64,000 nucleotides of DNA from positions 1-64,000 of the forward strand of contig NZ_JACTVI010000042.1 of the NCBI RefSeq assembly GCF_014495685.1, given 5' to 3'. The notes beneath the pieces were generated by a model. That model did not search any database. It was not told the origin of the DNA and was given only the letters and a program-made list of their open reading frames with translations. Both the position numbers and the translations under genes were made by a program. The DNA is from Streptomyces sp. TRM68367 (GTDB lineage Bacteria > Actinomycetota > Actinomycetes > Streptomycetales > Streptomycetaceae). This document shows positions 49,502 to 58,075 of the stretch, piece after piece; the stretch's first letter is position 1; each line of letters opens with the position of its first letter.

Positions 49502-50641
49502 ATGTACGCAGCATCGTCCTCCGTGTCCGCCCCGCCCCGGTCGCTGCATCCCCGCCCGGCGGGCAGCGGCCCCTATCTCGCCCCCGCGCGCGGGGCGGCC
49601 CCCGTGCCCGGCGCGGGCAGGACGCGGCTCGCCGCGGGGCCCGGCACGCAACCGCTCAGCGGGAGACTCGACTTGTCCGGCCCTCAGGGCGCCCAGCTGC
49701 GCACGGCGATCGCGTCCGTGCACCGGATCTGCCCGGAGTTCGCTCCGGTGCAGGTGCTGCGCCGCAGCGGGCGGTCCGTGCTGCTGGTCGGCACGACCGG
49801 TCGCAGCACGGCCGTCGCCAAGTGTTTACTGGACCACTCCCCCGCCTGGGCCGAGCGGATCCGGCACGAGATAGAGGCATACCGCGCGTTCGTCCGGCAC
49901 CGCCCTCCGGTGCGGGTGCCGAGACTGATCGCGGCGGATCCGGACAACTGCACGCTCGTCATCGAGCGGATGCCCGGGCGGGTGGCGGCACTGCGGCGGC
50001 ACCCGGCGGAGGCGCCGCCGCGGGCGGACATCAGGGCGGCACTCGGCGCGATCTGCCGGCTGAACGCCTGGCGGCCGCCGGCGGGCACCTTCGACGCCCC
50101 GCTGAAGTACGCGGCGCGCATCTCCCGGTGCCACGAGCTTGGCCTGCTCACCGACCGGGACCTGGGCGATCTGCAGAAGCTGCTGCACGGCATCGCGCAA
50201 GCGGCCGGGCGGCACGGCATGGGCCAGTTCTGCCACGGCGAGGCACTGCTGTCCAACATTCTCCTGTCACCGGCCGGTCCAGTGCTGGTGGACTGGGAGC
50301 ATGCGGGCTGGTACCTGCCGGGCTACGACCTGGCGACGCTGTGGTCGGTGCTCGGGGACGCACCGGTGGCCCGGCGGCAGATCAGCCAGCTCGCGCAGTC
50401 GGCGGGGCCGGCGTCACGGGACGGGTTCCTGGTGAACCTGATGCTGGTCCTGACCCGTGAGATCCGTACGTACGAGACGGCCGTGCAGCGCTCGATGCAC
50501 GACGTGGCCCCGGCGGCACCGGGAACGGCCCACCCTGGTGCTGCGCCGTCCGGCGAGGAACAGCGGCTGCTGCTGAGGCGGCTGCACGACGACTGCCAGC
50601 AGGTCCGACGGGCCGTGCGCGCGGCGGTCGGCACTCGCTGA
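49502..50641 (+). CDS. Phosphotransferase-family protein, TTA-containing
   Basis: A 379-residue protein of the APH/choline-kinase fold. After a ~75-residue Pro/Ala-rich head the kinase part has [20 protein letters not shown] (the Lys of the ATP site), [20 protein letters not shown], the catalytic [13 protein letters not shown] (HGE instead of HGD) and [19 protein letters not shown]. Asp in DWEHA is kept for metal. The HGE change may weaken catalysis. Codon 109 (49826-49828) is TTA, so expression should be bldA-dependent and late in growth. ATG 49502. It is divergent from nsdB; no partner gene is adjacent. Confidence 0.78.
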   Translation: MYAASSSVSAPPRSLHPRPAGSGPYLAPARGAAPVPGAGRTRLAAGPGTQPLSGRLDLSGPQGAQLRTAIASVHRICPEFAPVQVLRRSGRSVLLVGTTGRSTAVAKCLLDHSPAWAERIRHEIEAYRAFVRHRPPVRVPRLIAADPDNCTLVIERMPGRVAALRRHPAEAPPRADIRAALGAICRLNAWRPPAGTFDAPLKYAARISRCHELGLLTDRDLGDLQKLLHGIAQAAGRHGMGQFCHGEALLSNILLSPAGPVLVDWEHAGWYLPGYDLATLWSVLGDAPVARRQISQLAQSAGPASRDGFLVNLMLVLTREIRTYETAVQRSMHDVAPAAPGTAHPGAAPSGEEQRLLLRRLHDDCQQVRRAVRAAVGTR

Positions 50642-50691
50642 CGGGGACAGCGGTCCGCAGTGCGCCAGGACAGGGGCGCGCCGCGGGCCGC

Positions 50692-50760
50692 TCGTACGAA
50701 CGGACACGTGCCCGTCGTACCGGCGGATCACGGGCCGTCGTACGGGCGGACAGCACGGCC
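50692..50760. repeat. Three tandem 23-bp direct repeats upstream of the amidase gene
   Basis: Units begin TCGTAC at 50692, 50715 and 50738, exactly 23 bp apart, with the shared pattern TCGTAC-3-CGGA-CACG-GCC. About 15 of 23 positions are identical in all three. They end 153 bp before the amidase start codon. The spacing of slightly over two helical turns suits cooperative binding of a regulator. Confidence 0.7.
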
Positions 50761-50912
50761 ATTGGTGTACGCCACCGACGTGCCGAACCCGCTGATGACA
50801 AGGGAAGTCGCCTCCTGCTGGGCAGGATTGACGGATCGTCGGCAAGCCGGTACCACAGACCCACGCCCGGCCCCGCACGGCACGCTCCGCCCGACTGTCC
50901 CAGGAGGCCGCC

Positions 50913-52865
50913 TTGCCCGTCACCGCCTCGCATCCCTCGCCCGGTCGCAGACGCATCCGCAGGGCGGCCGGCGCCCTGGCCGGTGCGACACTGCTGCTGC
51001 CGCTGCTCGGCGCCGCTCCGTCCGAGGCGCAGCACTCCGCGGACCGCCTTCAGCTGGCGTTCGCCTCGGCCGCCTCGGAGTATCACGTCCCGCAGAGCGT
51101 GCTGCTGGGCGTCTCCTACCTCCAGTCCCGCTGGGACGCGCACGCCGGCGCGCCGAGCGTGACCGGCGGCTACGGCCCGATGCACCTGACGGACGCCCGC
51201 ACCGCGCTGGCCGGGGCACCGCACCACAGCGAGGGCGCGGAGGACCCGCGCGGCGACACCGCCCGCCCGGCGCTGCACCCCGACGCGAAGGCCCCGGAGG
51301 CCACCGATCTCCCGGCCCGCCTGCGGACACTGCCGAAGGCTGCCGAGCTGACCGGCCGGAGCCCGCGGAAGCTGCGTGATGACCCGGCCGCCAACGTGGC
51401 GGGCGGCGCCGCGCTGCTGGCCGCCGCGCAGAAGCAGCTGGGCGAGCCGCTGAGCGAGGATCCGGCGGACTGGTACGGGGCAGTGGCCCGCTTCTCGGGT
51501 GCCGACGACACCGCGACGGCGGCGGCGTACGCGAACGACGTGTACGACACCCTCCGCACCGGCGCGGAACGCACCACGGACGCCGGCCAGCGCATCGCCC
51601 TGGCCGCGCAGCCGAGGCTCGCCCCGGAGACGGCCCAGCTGCGGCGCACGGGCCTGCGCACGCTCTCCGCCGCCGGCACCGAGTGCCCGCGGACGGTGTC
51701 CTGCGAGTGGCTCCCGGCGCCGTACGAGCGGTTTGGCGACGACGACTACGGCAACCACGACCTGGCCGACCGTCCCGCGTCCCAGCGCATCCGGTACATC
51801 GTCGTCCACGACACGGAGGGCGCCTGGGACGGCGTGCTCAACCTGGTGCAGGACCCGGCCTACGTGTCCTGGCACTACACGCTGCGCTCCACGGACGGCC
51901 ACATCGCCCAGCACGTGAAGGCTGAGAACGTGGGCTGGCATGCGGGCAACTGGTACGTCAACGCCGGGTCGGTCGGCCTGGAGCACGAGGGGTTCCTGGC
52001 CAGTCCGGACGCCTGGTACACGGAGGCGATGTACCGCTCGTCGGCGCGCCTGGTGAAGTACCTCGCGGCGAAGTACGGCATCCCGCTGGACCGGCAGCAC
52101 ATCCTGGGCCACGACAACGTGCCGGGCCCGACCACCTCAGCCATCGCCGGGATGCACACCGACCCCGGCCCGTACTGGGACTGGCGGCACTACTTCGCGC
52201 TGCTGGGCCGCCCCTTCGAGCCGACGGCAGGCACGAACAGCGGCATGGTGACGATCCGGCCCGGCTACGGCACGAACCGGCCGGAGTACACGGACTGCAC
52301 GGCGAAGGGACAGCCCTGCGCGGTGCACGGGTCGAGCGCGGTGCGGCTCCACTCCGACCACGACGAGGAGTCCGCCCTGATCAAGGACACCGGCCTGGGC
52401 ACGGAGCCGACGACGGGGGTCAACGACCTGTCCTCGCGGGTGTCCACCGGCCAGCAGTACGCGGTCGCCGGCCGCTGGGGCGACTGGACGGCCATCTGGT
52501 ACCTGGGGCAGAAGGCCTGGTTCAGGAACCCGAAGGCACAGCCGACGGCGGTGCCCGCGTCGGGTCTCGTGGTGACGCCCAAGAAGGGCCTTGCGAGCGT
52601 TCCGGTGTACGGGCGGGCGTACCCGGAGAAGGAGGCCTACCCGGCGGGCGTGCCCGCGCAGTCGGTGTCTGCGCTGCCGTACCGGCTTCCGGCCGGGCAG
52701 AAGTACGTGGCCGGTGACAAGGTGCCCGGCGAGTACTACTACGCGGTGACCTTCGACGAGGCCTCGCACAAGGTGGTGGTCGGCAAGGACCTGTACTACG
52801 AGATCCAGTTCGGGCACCGGGTGGGGTTCGTACGGGCCGCGGACGTTCGGGTGATGTCCGAGTAG
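50913..52865 (+). CDS. Secreted N-acetylmuramoyl-L-alanine amidase
   Basis: A 650-residue exported peptidoglycan hydrolase. A signal peptide (AGALAGATLLLPLLGAAPSEA) is followed by a lytic-transglycosylase-like helical region (~45-200, VPQSVLLGVSYLQSRWDAHA with GGYGPMHL). The Amidase_2 domain (~285-430) has zinc ligands in IVVHDTEGAW and MHTDPGPYW and HILGHDNVPG between them, plus WHYTLRSTDGHIAQHV. The last ~200 residues are SH3-like beta repeats (VHGSSAVRLHS, VPVYGRAYPE) for wall binding. TTG 50913 has AGGAGG 6 nt upstream, a convincing rare start. It ends in a shared terminator with the convergent GH95 gene. Confidence 0.9.
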   Translation: MPVTASHPSPGRRRIRRAAGALAGATLLLPLLGAAPSEAQHSADRLQLAFASAASEYHVPQSVLLGVSYLQSRWDAHAGAPSVTGGYGPMHLTDARTALAGAPHHSEGAEDPRGDTARPALHPDAKAPEATDLPARLRTLPKAAELTGRSPRKLRDDPAANVAGGAALLAAAQKQLGEPLSEDPADWYGAVARFSGADDTATAAAYANDVYDTLRTGAERTTDAGQRIALAAQPRLAPETAQLRRTGLRTLSAAGTECPRTVSCEWLPAPYERFGDDDYGNHDLADRPASQRIRYIVVHDTEGAWDGVLNLVQDPAYVSWHYTLRSTDGHIAQHVKAENVGWHAGNWYVNAGSVGLEHEGFLASPDAWYTEAMYRSSARLVKYLAAKYGIPLDRQHILGHDNVPGPTTSAIAGMHTDPGPYWDWRHYFALLGRPFEPTAGTNSGMVTIRPGYGTNRPEYTDCTAKGQPCAVHGSSAVRLHSDHDEESALIKDTGLGTEPTTGVNDLSSRVSTGQQYAVAGRWGDWTAIWYLGQKAWFRNPKAQPTAVPASGLVVTPKKGLASVPVYGRAYPEKEAYPAGVPAQSVSALPYRLPAGQKYVAGDKVPGEYYYAVTFDEASHKVVVGKDLYYEIQFGHRVGFVRAADVRVMSE

Positions 52866-52885
52866 CCGTAGTCATCGCCGACGGA

Positions 52886-52915
52886 AGGGCCGGGTCCCGT
52901 GCGGGGCCCGGCCCT
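52886..52915. terminator. Bidirectional terminator between amidase and GH95 genes
   Basis: AGGGCCGGG / CCCGGCCCT (52886-52894 and 52907-52915), extended inward by TCCC/GGGG pairs, gives a ~13-bp stem with a 4-nt loop, 21 bp after the amidase stop and 7 bp beyond the GH95 stop. Confidence 0.75.
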
Positions 52916-52921
52916 CGCGCG

Positions 52922-55306
52922 TCAGTGCCAGACGTACCGCTTCCCGGCGACCGCCCTGAAGGTCACCTCGCCGTCCTTCAACAAGTCGCTGCGGACGGTG
53001 AGTTCGCGGGTCCGGGCGGGGTGGAGCGCGATGCGGGTGGCGCGCCCCTCGGCCCAGTCGATGTCGACGGTGGCGCCGCCGCGGGCGCGCAGGCCGCGGA
53101 CCGAGCCGGTCTGCCAGGCGGTGGGGAGGGCGGGCAGCACCTCGACGACGTCGTGCTGGCTCTGCAGGAGCATCTCCACGATTCCGGACGTCGCGCCGAA
53201 GTTGCCGTCGATCTGGAACGGCGGATGGGTGTCCCACAGGTTCGGCAGCGTCGAGGACTTGAGCTGTTCGCCGAGCATCTTGTGCGCGTGGTCGCCGTCG
53301 CGCAGCCGCGCCCAGAAGTTGATCTTCCAGGCCTTGGACCAGCCGGTGCCGCCGTCGCCGCGCGCGGTGAGGGAGACCTTCGCGGCTTCGGCCCAGGTGC
53401 TGCCGGGCCGGATCTGCCGTCCGGGGTGCAGGGCGAACAGGTGGGAGACGTGCCGGTGGGTGTCGGCCGGGTCGTCCAGGTCCGCCTTCCACTCCTGGAG
53501 CTGGCCCCAGGAGCCGATGCGCAGGCCGGGGTCCAGCCGGTCCAGCGCCTGCTGGAGTTGGGTGCGGAACGCCGGGGAGTCGCCCAGGACGCGGGCCGCG
53601 TCCAGGGTGTTGGTGAACAGGTCGTGCACGATCTGCTGGGACATGGCCGCGCCCGCGGTGAAGTCGCCGTGCTCGGGCGAGTAGCTGGGCGTGACGACCA
53701 GGGTCCCGTCGCGCGGGTCGGTGCGCAGGTTGGCGAGCCAGAACTCGGCGGCCTCCTTCAGCACCGGGTAGGCGGTGGTGCGCAGGTAGTCGGTGGAGCC
53801 GCCGAAGAGGTAGTGCTCGTAGAGCTGCTGGGTGAGCCAGGCCGCCGCCTCCGGGAACCAGAACGCGGTCGCCCAGTCGTGCACGCCGGTGAAGCCGTAC
53901 GGGTTGGTCTCGTTGTGCACGACCCAGCCGCGTGAGCCGAACATCTCCTTCGCCGTACGGCGGCCCGGCGCGCGCAGGGACTCGACGAAGCGGTCGTACG
54001 GGGCCGTCGTCTCGGCCAGGTTGGCGGCCTCGGCGAGCCAGTAGTTCATCTGCAGGTTGATGTTGACGTGGTAGTCGGAGGACCACGGGGGCGTGGTGCT
54101 GTGGTTCCAGACGCCCTGGAGGTTGGCGGGCAGGGAGCCGGGTCGGGAGGAGGCGATGAGCAGGTAGCGACCGTACTGGAAGAAGAGCGCTTCCAGGGCG
54201 CGGTCCGTCGGGGTCTCGCCGCCCGTGTAACCGGCGAGGAGGCGGTCGGTGGGGAGGTCCGGTGGGAGGGTCTGGCCGATGTCGAGGGCGACGCGGTGGA
54301 AGAGGGCGCGGTGGTCGCGGAGGTGGCGCAACAGCAGGGACTCGTAGCGGTTGCCCGCCCGGGCGACGGCGCGGGTGACGGCGGCGTGCGGGTCAGGGCC
54401 GCGGTACTCGGGGTAGGTGTCGGCGTAGTCCGTGCCGGCGGCCAGGACGAACCAGGCGCTGTCGGCCCCCGTGACGGTGATCGTGCCGTCTTGGTTCGAG
54501 GTGACGGTGCCACCCTTGCTACGGACGCGGATCTGGGCCTCGAAGCGCAGGCCGTTGTCCTTCAGGGCGCCCCGCACGGTGAGCCCGCCGTCCGCCGCGC
54601 TCGCCGTGAAGTCGCTGCGCGGTGAGGTGTGGCGCAGGGTGAAGGTGACGCGGCCCGGTTGGCCGGCGGCGATGCGTCCGACGATCACTCCGTCGGGGTA
54701 GGAGGCGAAGAAGTCCCGTTGGTGGCGGACCTGTTGATGGGTGAAGACGACCGAGGCGACGGCGTTGTCGAGGTCGAGTGCGCGGCGGTACGTGCCGGGG
54801 TCCGCGGCCGGGGCGTCGGGGAAGTCGAGGTACAGGTCGCCGAAGGTCTGGTAGGCGCCGAATCCGGCCTTCGGCTGGCCGAGCCGGGCGGCGACGTCGT
54901 CGGGGTCGAGCCGGGTCCGGGCGTCGAGGTCGTCCTGGACGGCGGTGAGGGCGCCGGGGCGGGGTGCGCGCCAGTTGCCGAAGTCGTAGCCCTGAGCGGA
55001 ACCGGGCCCACCGGTCCACAGGGTCTTCTCGTTGAACTGCAGCCGCTCGGAGGCGAGGCCGCCGAACACCATGGCGCCCAGTGCGCCGTTGCCGATGGGC
55101 AGGGCCTCGCGCTCCCAGTCGGTGGCCGGGGCGGTGTACCAGAGGACCGAGGCGTCCCGGCCGCTGATACGTGACACATCGGATGACTCCACCGCGGCCG
55201 CCTCTGCGGAGCTCAACGCCAAGCCACTCAGGGCAAGGCCGCCCACCCCGCCCGCGGCAGCTTTCAGCGTGCTTCTTCGGGAGATCTCATGCGACTCATG
55301 CGACAT
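52922..55306 (-). CDS. Secreted glycoside hydrolase family 95 (alpha-L-fucosidase/galactosidase type)
   Basis: A 794-residue exported enzyme. The N-terminus is a Tat-type signal (SRRSTLKAAAGGVGGLALSG). The GH95 beta-sandwich domain runs to ~270 (LPIGNGALGAMVFGG, LQFNEKTLWTGGPGS), then the (alpha/alpha)6 barrel. Catalytic elements by comparison with 1,2-alpha-L-fucosidase are WNHSTTPPWSSDYHVNINLQ (activating Asn residues), VTPSYSPEHGDF (general acid Glu) and PPFQIDGNFGATSGIVEML (Asp). It would remove alpha-fucose or alpha-galactose from plant or animal glycans outside the cell. No transporter or regulator is adjacent. ATG 55306; the gene is monocistronic. Confidence 0.92.
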   Translation of the reverse strand: MSHESHEISRRSTLKAAAGGVGGLALSGLALSSAEAAAVESSDVSRISGRDASVLWYTAPATDWEREALPIGNGALGAMVFGGLASERLQFNEKTLWTGGPGSAQGYDFGNWRAPRPGALTAVQDDLDARTRLDPDDVAARLGQPKAGFGAYQTFGDLYLDFPDAPAADPGTYRRALDLDNAVASVVFTHQQVRHQRDFFASYPDGVIVGRIAAGQPGRVTFTLRHTSPRSDFTASAADGGLTVRGALKDNGLRFEAQIRVRSKGGTVTSNQDGTITVTGADSAWFVLAAGTDYADTYPEYRGPDPHAAVTRAVARAGNRYESLLLRHLRDHRALFHRVALDIGQTLPPDLPTDRLLAGYTGGETPTDRALEALFFQYGRYLLIASSRPGSLPANLQGVWNHSTTPPWSSDYHVNINLQMNYWLAEAANLAETTAPYDRFVESLRAPGRRTAKEMFGSRGWVVHNETNPYGFTGVHDWATAFWFPEAAAWLTQQLYEHYLFGGSTDYLRTTAYPVLKEAAEFWLANLRTDPRDGTLVVTPSYSPEHGDFTAGAAMSQQIVHDLFTNTLDAARVLGDSPAFRTQLQQALDRLDPGLRIGSWGQLQEWKADLDDPADTHRHVSHLFALHPGRQIRPGSTWAEAAKVSLTARGDGGTGWSKAWKINFWARLRDGDHAHKMLGEQLKSSTLPNLWDTHPPFQIDGNFGATSGIVEMLLQSQHDVVEVLPALPTAWQTGSVRGLRARGGATVDIDWAEGRATRIALHPARTRELTVRSDLLKDGEVTFRAVAGKRYVWH

Positions 55307-55429
55307 GGCCCTCGACGCTAGTGGTCCGATGACTCAGGCGACAAGGGTCATGACGAGACATGCCGGGGCCCGAACGGCCCAGAGTGGTCGGAGGGCTTGG
55401 CGCGCTCGGAATGCTCGGGGCGCTCGGGG

Positions 55430-55927
55430 TCAGCCCTGCTGGAACAGCTCCGCGGGCAGCGGTTTGAGGAGGGCGTACAGGTCGTCGGTGATGGGGCGGT
55501 CCCAGGCGGCGATGGTCACCAGGACGTTGTCGCTGCGATCGAACTGCACGCAGGAGATCCGGCCCTCGGAGAGCTTGACGCGGCGCACGATCAGCAGGTT
55601 GTCACCCTGCATGACGGGCACGTCCTCCGTGCCGACGACCGTGACCTCCTCGTCGTTCTCCAGCGCCAGCAGCAGTTGCGCCACCTCGAACGGGACCTGG
55701 CCCTCGGGGACCTCGCGGGCCGGGGAGCCCTCCGGCAGATTGCCGATGATCATCGCCGGACCGCGGCCGCCGAACAGGTCGTAACGCAGGAAGACGCCCT
55801 GGCAGCTGCCGTCGGGGGCGGGCAGCAGGCCGGCCCCCAGGTTTCCGGGCCAGTCACCCGGGTCCATGGCCAGTACGTCGAAGTCGGGCCCGGCGGGAGT
55901 GGCACTGCGGCGGCGGAGGAACGACAT
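55430..55927 (-). CDS. Conserved hypothetical protein
   Basis: A 165-residue soluble protein conserved, as far as I can tell, among streptomycetes. It begins MSFLRRRSATPAGPDFDVLA and contains DPGDWPGNLGAGLLPAPDGS, the hydrophobic AMIIGNLPEGSPAREVPEGQ and a C-terminal DDLYALLKPLPAEL. No catalytic motif or membrane helix is visible. ATG 55927 and 55936 are both possible. It faces the same way as the CGNR gene upstream, 60 bp apart. Confidence 0.65.
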   Translation of the reverse strand: MSFLRRRSATPAGPDFDVLAMDPGDWPGNLGAGLLPAPDGSCQGVFLRYDLFGGRGPAMIIGNLPEGSPAREVPEGQVPFEVAQLLLALENDEEVTVVGTEDVPVMQGDNLLIVRRVKLSEGRISCVQFDRSDNVLVTIAAWDRPITDDLYALLKPLPAELFQQG

Positions 55928-55996
55928 GCCGCCCATGGTACGTGGCCGGACCTGCTGCGTGGCGTGCGGGCGGAACCTGATCCGGGCGGCCGCGCC

Positions 55997-56602
55997 TCAG
56001 GCCGCCCTCTTGTGCCGCTGGTGGTGGCGGGCCACGCGGGCCCGGTTGCCGCGGGACGGTTTGCACCACTCCTGGCGCGGGTGCTCCTTCAGGAAGTAGC
56101 GCACGCAGCGCGGGGCGTGGCAGGCGCGCAGCCGCTCCCGGTCCGGGCTCGCGAGGAAGCCGATCACGGCCTGCGCGAGCGCGGCGGTCAGCTCTTCCCC
56201 ACCGCGCACGGGCTGCCGCTGTACGACGGGTTCGGCGTCGTCGGCCCAGTGCAGGACCGGCACGGTCGGGGTCCGGGCGGCGGCCGCGTTGAGGCGCCGC
56301 AGGGCGTCGGGGACGGGCAGCAGGCGGGCCGCGTCGGCGGGGCTCGGCTCACCGGGGCGCACGGCGCGCGAGAAGAGGGCACGGACGGCGGCACGCAGTT
56401 CCCGTACGGCGGTGAGGCTCGCGTCGTCGGCGACGAACCGGCCGGCCTCCGGCAGGGTAGTACCGGGGCGGGCGCGGACCCAGGCGGTGAGGCCGGCGGG
56501 GTCGGTGAGGTCGTCGGCGACACCGCCGTTGCCGTCGTGCCGGATGGTGAGGACAAGGTCCAGGGCGAGCCGGGCATCCCCGGTGATGGAGGCGGCGTGC
56601 AT
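55997..56602 (-). CDS. CGNR/ABATE-type zinc-finger protein with one ligand lost
   Basis: A 201-residue protein of the ABATE plus CGNR zinc-finger family, putative stress-responsive transcription factors. The N-terminal domain (LALDLVLTIRHDGNGGVADD, LRAAVRALFSRAVRPGEPSP) is followed by the finger CHAPRCVRYFLKEHPRQEWC then KPSRGNRARVARHHQRH. The eponymous CGNR reads RGNR here: CGC (Arg) stands where TGC (Cys) is expected. Zinc binding would be weakened. ATG 56602 (MHAASITGDARL) fits the family; an ATG at 56629 adds nine residues. Monocistronic or paired with the downstream hypothetical gene. Confidence 0.8.
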   Translation of the reverse strand: MHAASITGDARLALDLVLTIRHDGNGGVADDLTDPAGLTAWVRARPGTTLPEAGRFVADDASLTAVRELRAAVRALFSRAVRPGEPSPADAARLLPVPDALRRLNAAAARTPTVPVLHWADDAEPVVQRQPVRGGEELTAALAQAVIGFLASPDRERLRACHAPRCVRYFLKEHPRQEWCKPSRGNRARVARHHQRHKRAA

Positions 56603-56661
56603 GGGGCTAATGGATAGGGACACCCGCATCCGTTAGGGCAGACGGCCGGTGCTCCCCCGCC

Positions 56662-57567
56662 TCACTCCTCGGGCGGCGTGGGCGGCACCACCGCCACAGG
56701 GCTCGCCGCGTGCATCAGCACCGCGTGGGCCACGGAGCCCATCATCCGGGCGGGGGCCAGCAGACGGCGGCGGTGGCGGCCGACGACGACCAGGTCGGCG
56801 TCCTGGGAGGCGGCGACGAGGTGTCCGGCGGCATCGCCGGCGACGGCATGGACCTCGGTGCGGACGCCGGGGTGGCGTGCGCGGTGCTGGGCGAGGAAGC
56901 CCTCGGCGAGGGCGCGGGTCTGGCCCTCGATCTCGTCCTGGTCGAGCGGCGGCGGCACGAGTTCGCCGGGGACCATCCAGGTCTGGGCCGGCCACGCGTA
57001 GGCGGCGACGGCCTGGAGGCGGGCGTCGCGCAGGGCGGCCTCGGTGAAGGCGAAGGCCAGTACGGCTTCGTCGGGGCCGTCGGCGTGCACGCCCACGACC
57101 ACCCGGGGACCGGGCTCGGCGGGGATCGCCGCTGCGTGGACCTCGCGGCCGGGCGGGGGCACCACGACGACGGGGCACTCGGCGTCGCGGGCGACGGTCA
57201 TGCCGCTGGAGCCGAGCAGCAGGCCGGCGAAGCCGCCCCGGCCGCGTGAGCCGAGCACCAACAGCTGGGCGGCGGTGCCCAGTTCGGGCAGCATCGCACC
57301 GGGCGTGCCCTCCAGGCCGACGTATTCCACCTCCGGCAGTCCGGCGCGGCCGTTCAGCCGGCCGCGCACCTGGTCGAGGACCGGGTCGTCCGCCAGGTCC
57401 GGCAGACCGGACGCCAGCGCCTCGGGCTGCGCCCAGGGGGCGTACTGCCGCACGTGCACCACCCGTAGCGGCGCCTGTCGCCGGCGGGCGGCGTCCAGGG
57501 CCCATTCCAGGGCACGCAGACCGCCGTCCGAACCGTCGACCGCCGCGATGACCGGCAGGGTGCTCAT
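56662..57567 (-). CDS. Universal stress protein, two UspA domains
   Basis: A 301-residue tandem UspA protein. Domain 1 (residues 1-145) has IAAVDGSDGGLRALEWALDA and the ATP loop GSRGRGGFAGLLLGSSGMTV. Domain 2 (~155-295) has VVVGVHADGPDEAVLAFAF and VVVGRHRRRLLAPARMMGSV, where the G-x2-G-x9-G(S/T) loop is less complete. The first domain should bind ATP; the second may not. In Streptomyces and mycobacteria such proteins are induced by hypoxia and stationary phase. ATG 57567; transcribed alone. Confidence 0.9.
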   Translation of the reverse strand: MSTLPVIAAVDGSDGGLRALEWALDAARRRQAPLRVVHVRQYAPWAQPEALASGLPDLADDPVLDQVRGRLNGRAGLPEVEYVGLEGTPGAMLPELGTAAQLLVLGSRGRGGFAGLLLGSSGMTVARDAECPVVVVPPPGREVHAAAIPAEPGPRVVVGVHADGPDEAVLAFAFTEAALRDARLQAVAAYAWPAQTWMVPGELVPPPLDQDEIEGQTRALAEGFLAQHRARHPGVRTEVHAVAGDAAGHLVAASQDADLVVVGRHRRRLLAPARMMGSVAHAVLMHAASPVAVVPPTPPEE

Positions 57568-57737
57568 GGGTTCCTCACCTCCGGAACAGGACCGTGCCCT
57601 TCCCGGTGCCAGCCTGGCTCAGGTGCCGGTCCCGGGAAGGCGCCTACGGTCGCGTGTCCGGAATCCGGGGCGGAACAGCCCCGATCGGCCGGGTGGCACG
57701 AACAGGCGCCGCCGGTCCGCCCCGCGCTCGGTTCGCG

Positions 57738-57980
57738 CTACGTGAGGTCGAACTCCCCTTCCCGAGCCCCGGACACGAAAGCGCCCCACTCTGCGGGGGT
57801 GAAGATCAGGGATGGGCTCTCCGGGCGGGCACTGTTCCGCATGGCGATGAACCCCTCCACAAAGGCGATCTGGACATCCCCCAGGCCGCGGCTGCTGGAC
57901 TGCCACTGCGCGTTGCTGAGGTCCAGCTCCGGCTTGTCCCAGCCTGTGAGCGGGCGCTGCTTGGTGGTGCTCTCGGCCAC
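57738..57980 (-). CDS. DUF397 domain protein
   Basis: An 80-residue protein with one DUF397 domain: LDLSNAQWQSSSRGLGDVQI, IAMRNSARPESPSLIFTPAE and WGAFVSGAREGEFDLT. DUF397 genes normally follow an XRE regulator and form a toxin-antitoxin-like or developmental pair (BldB/WhiJ-like systems). Here no XRE gene is adjacent: the neighbours are a universal stress protein and a thiolase. The substitution of the usual CVEVA by VQIAFVEG is notable. GTG 57980 has GGGAGGAGC upstream. Confidence 0.82.
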   Translation of the reverse strand: MAESTTKQRPLTGWDKPELDLSNAQWQSSSRGLGDVQIAFVEGFIAMRNSARPESPSLIFTPAEWGAFVSGAREGEFDLT

Positions 57981-58075
57981 GTCCGTGCTCCTCCCGATCT
58001 CGTCGTCCCGCGGCCAGCCTAGCGATCGGTTCCTGACCTCGACAGGCCACGTGTGTGGGACTTTGCCGAGGCCTT

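Noticed and set aside
50692-50760. CRISPR array or origin iterons
   Set aside because: Three 23-bp units are directly adjacent with no spacers, and there is no replication gene or AT-rich unwinding region nearby.
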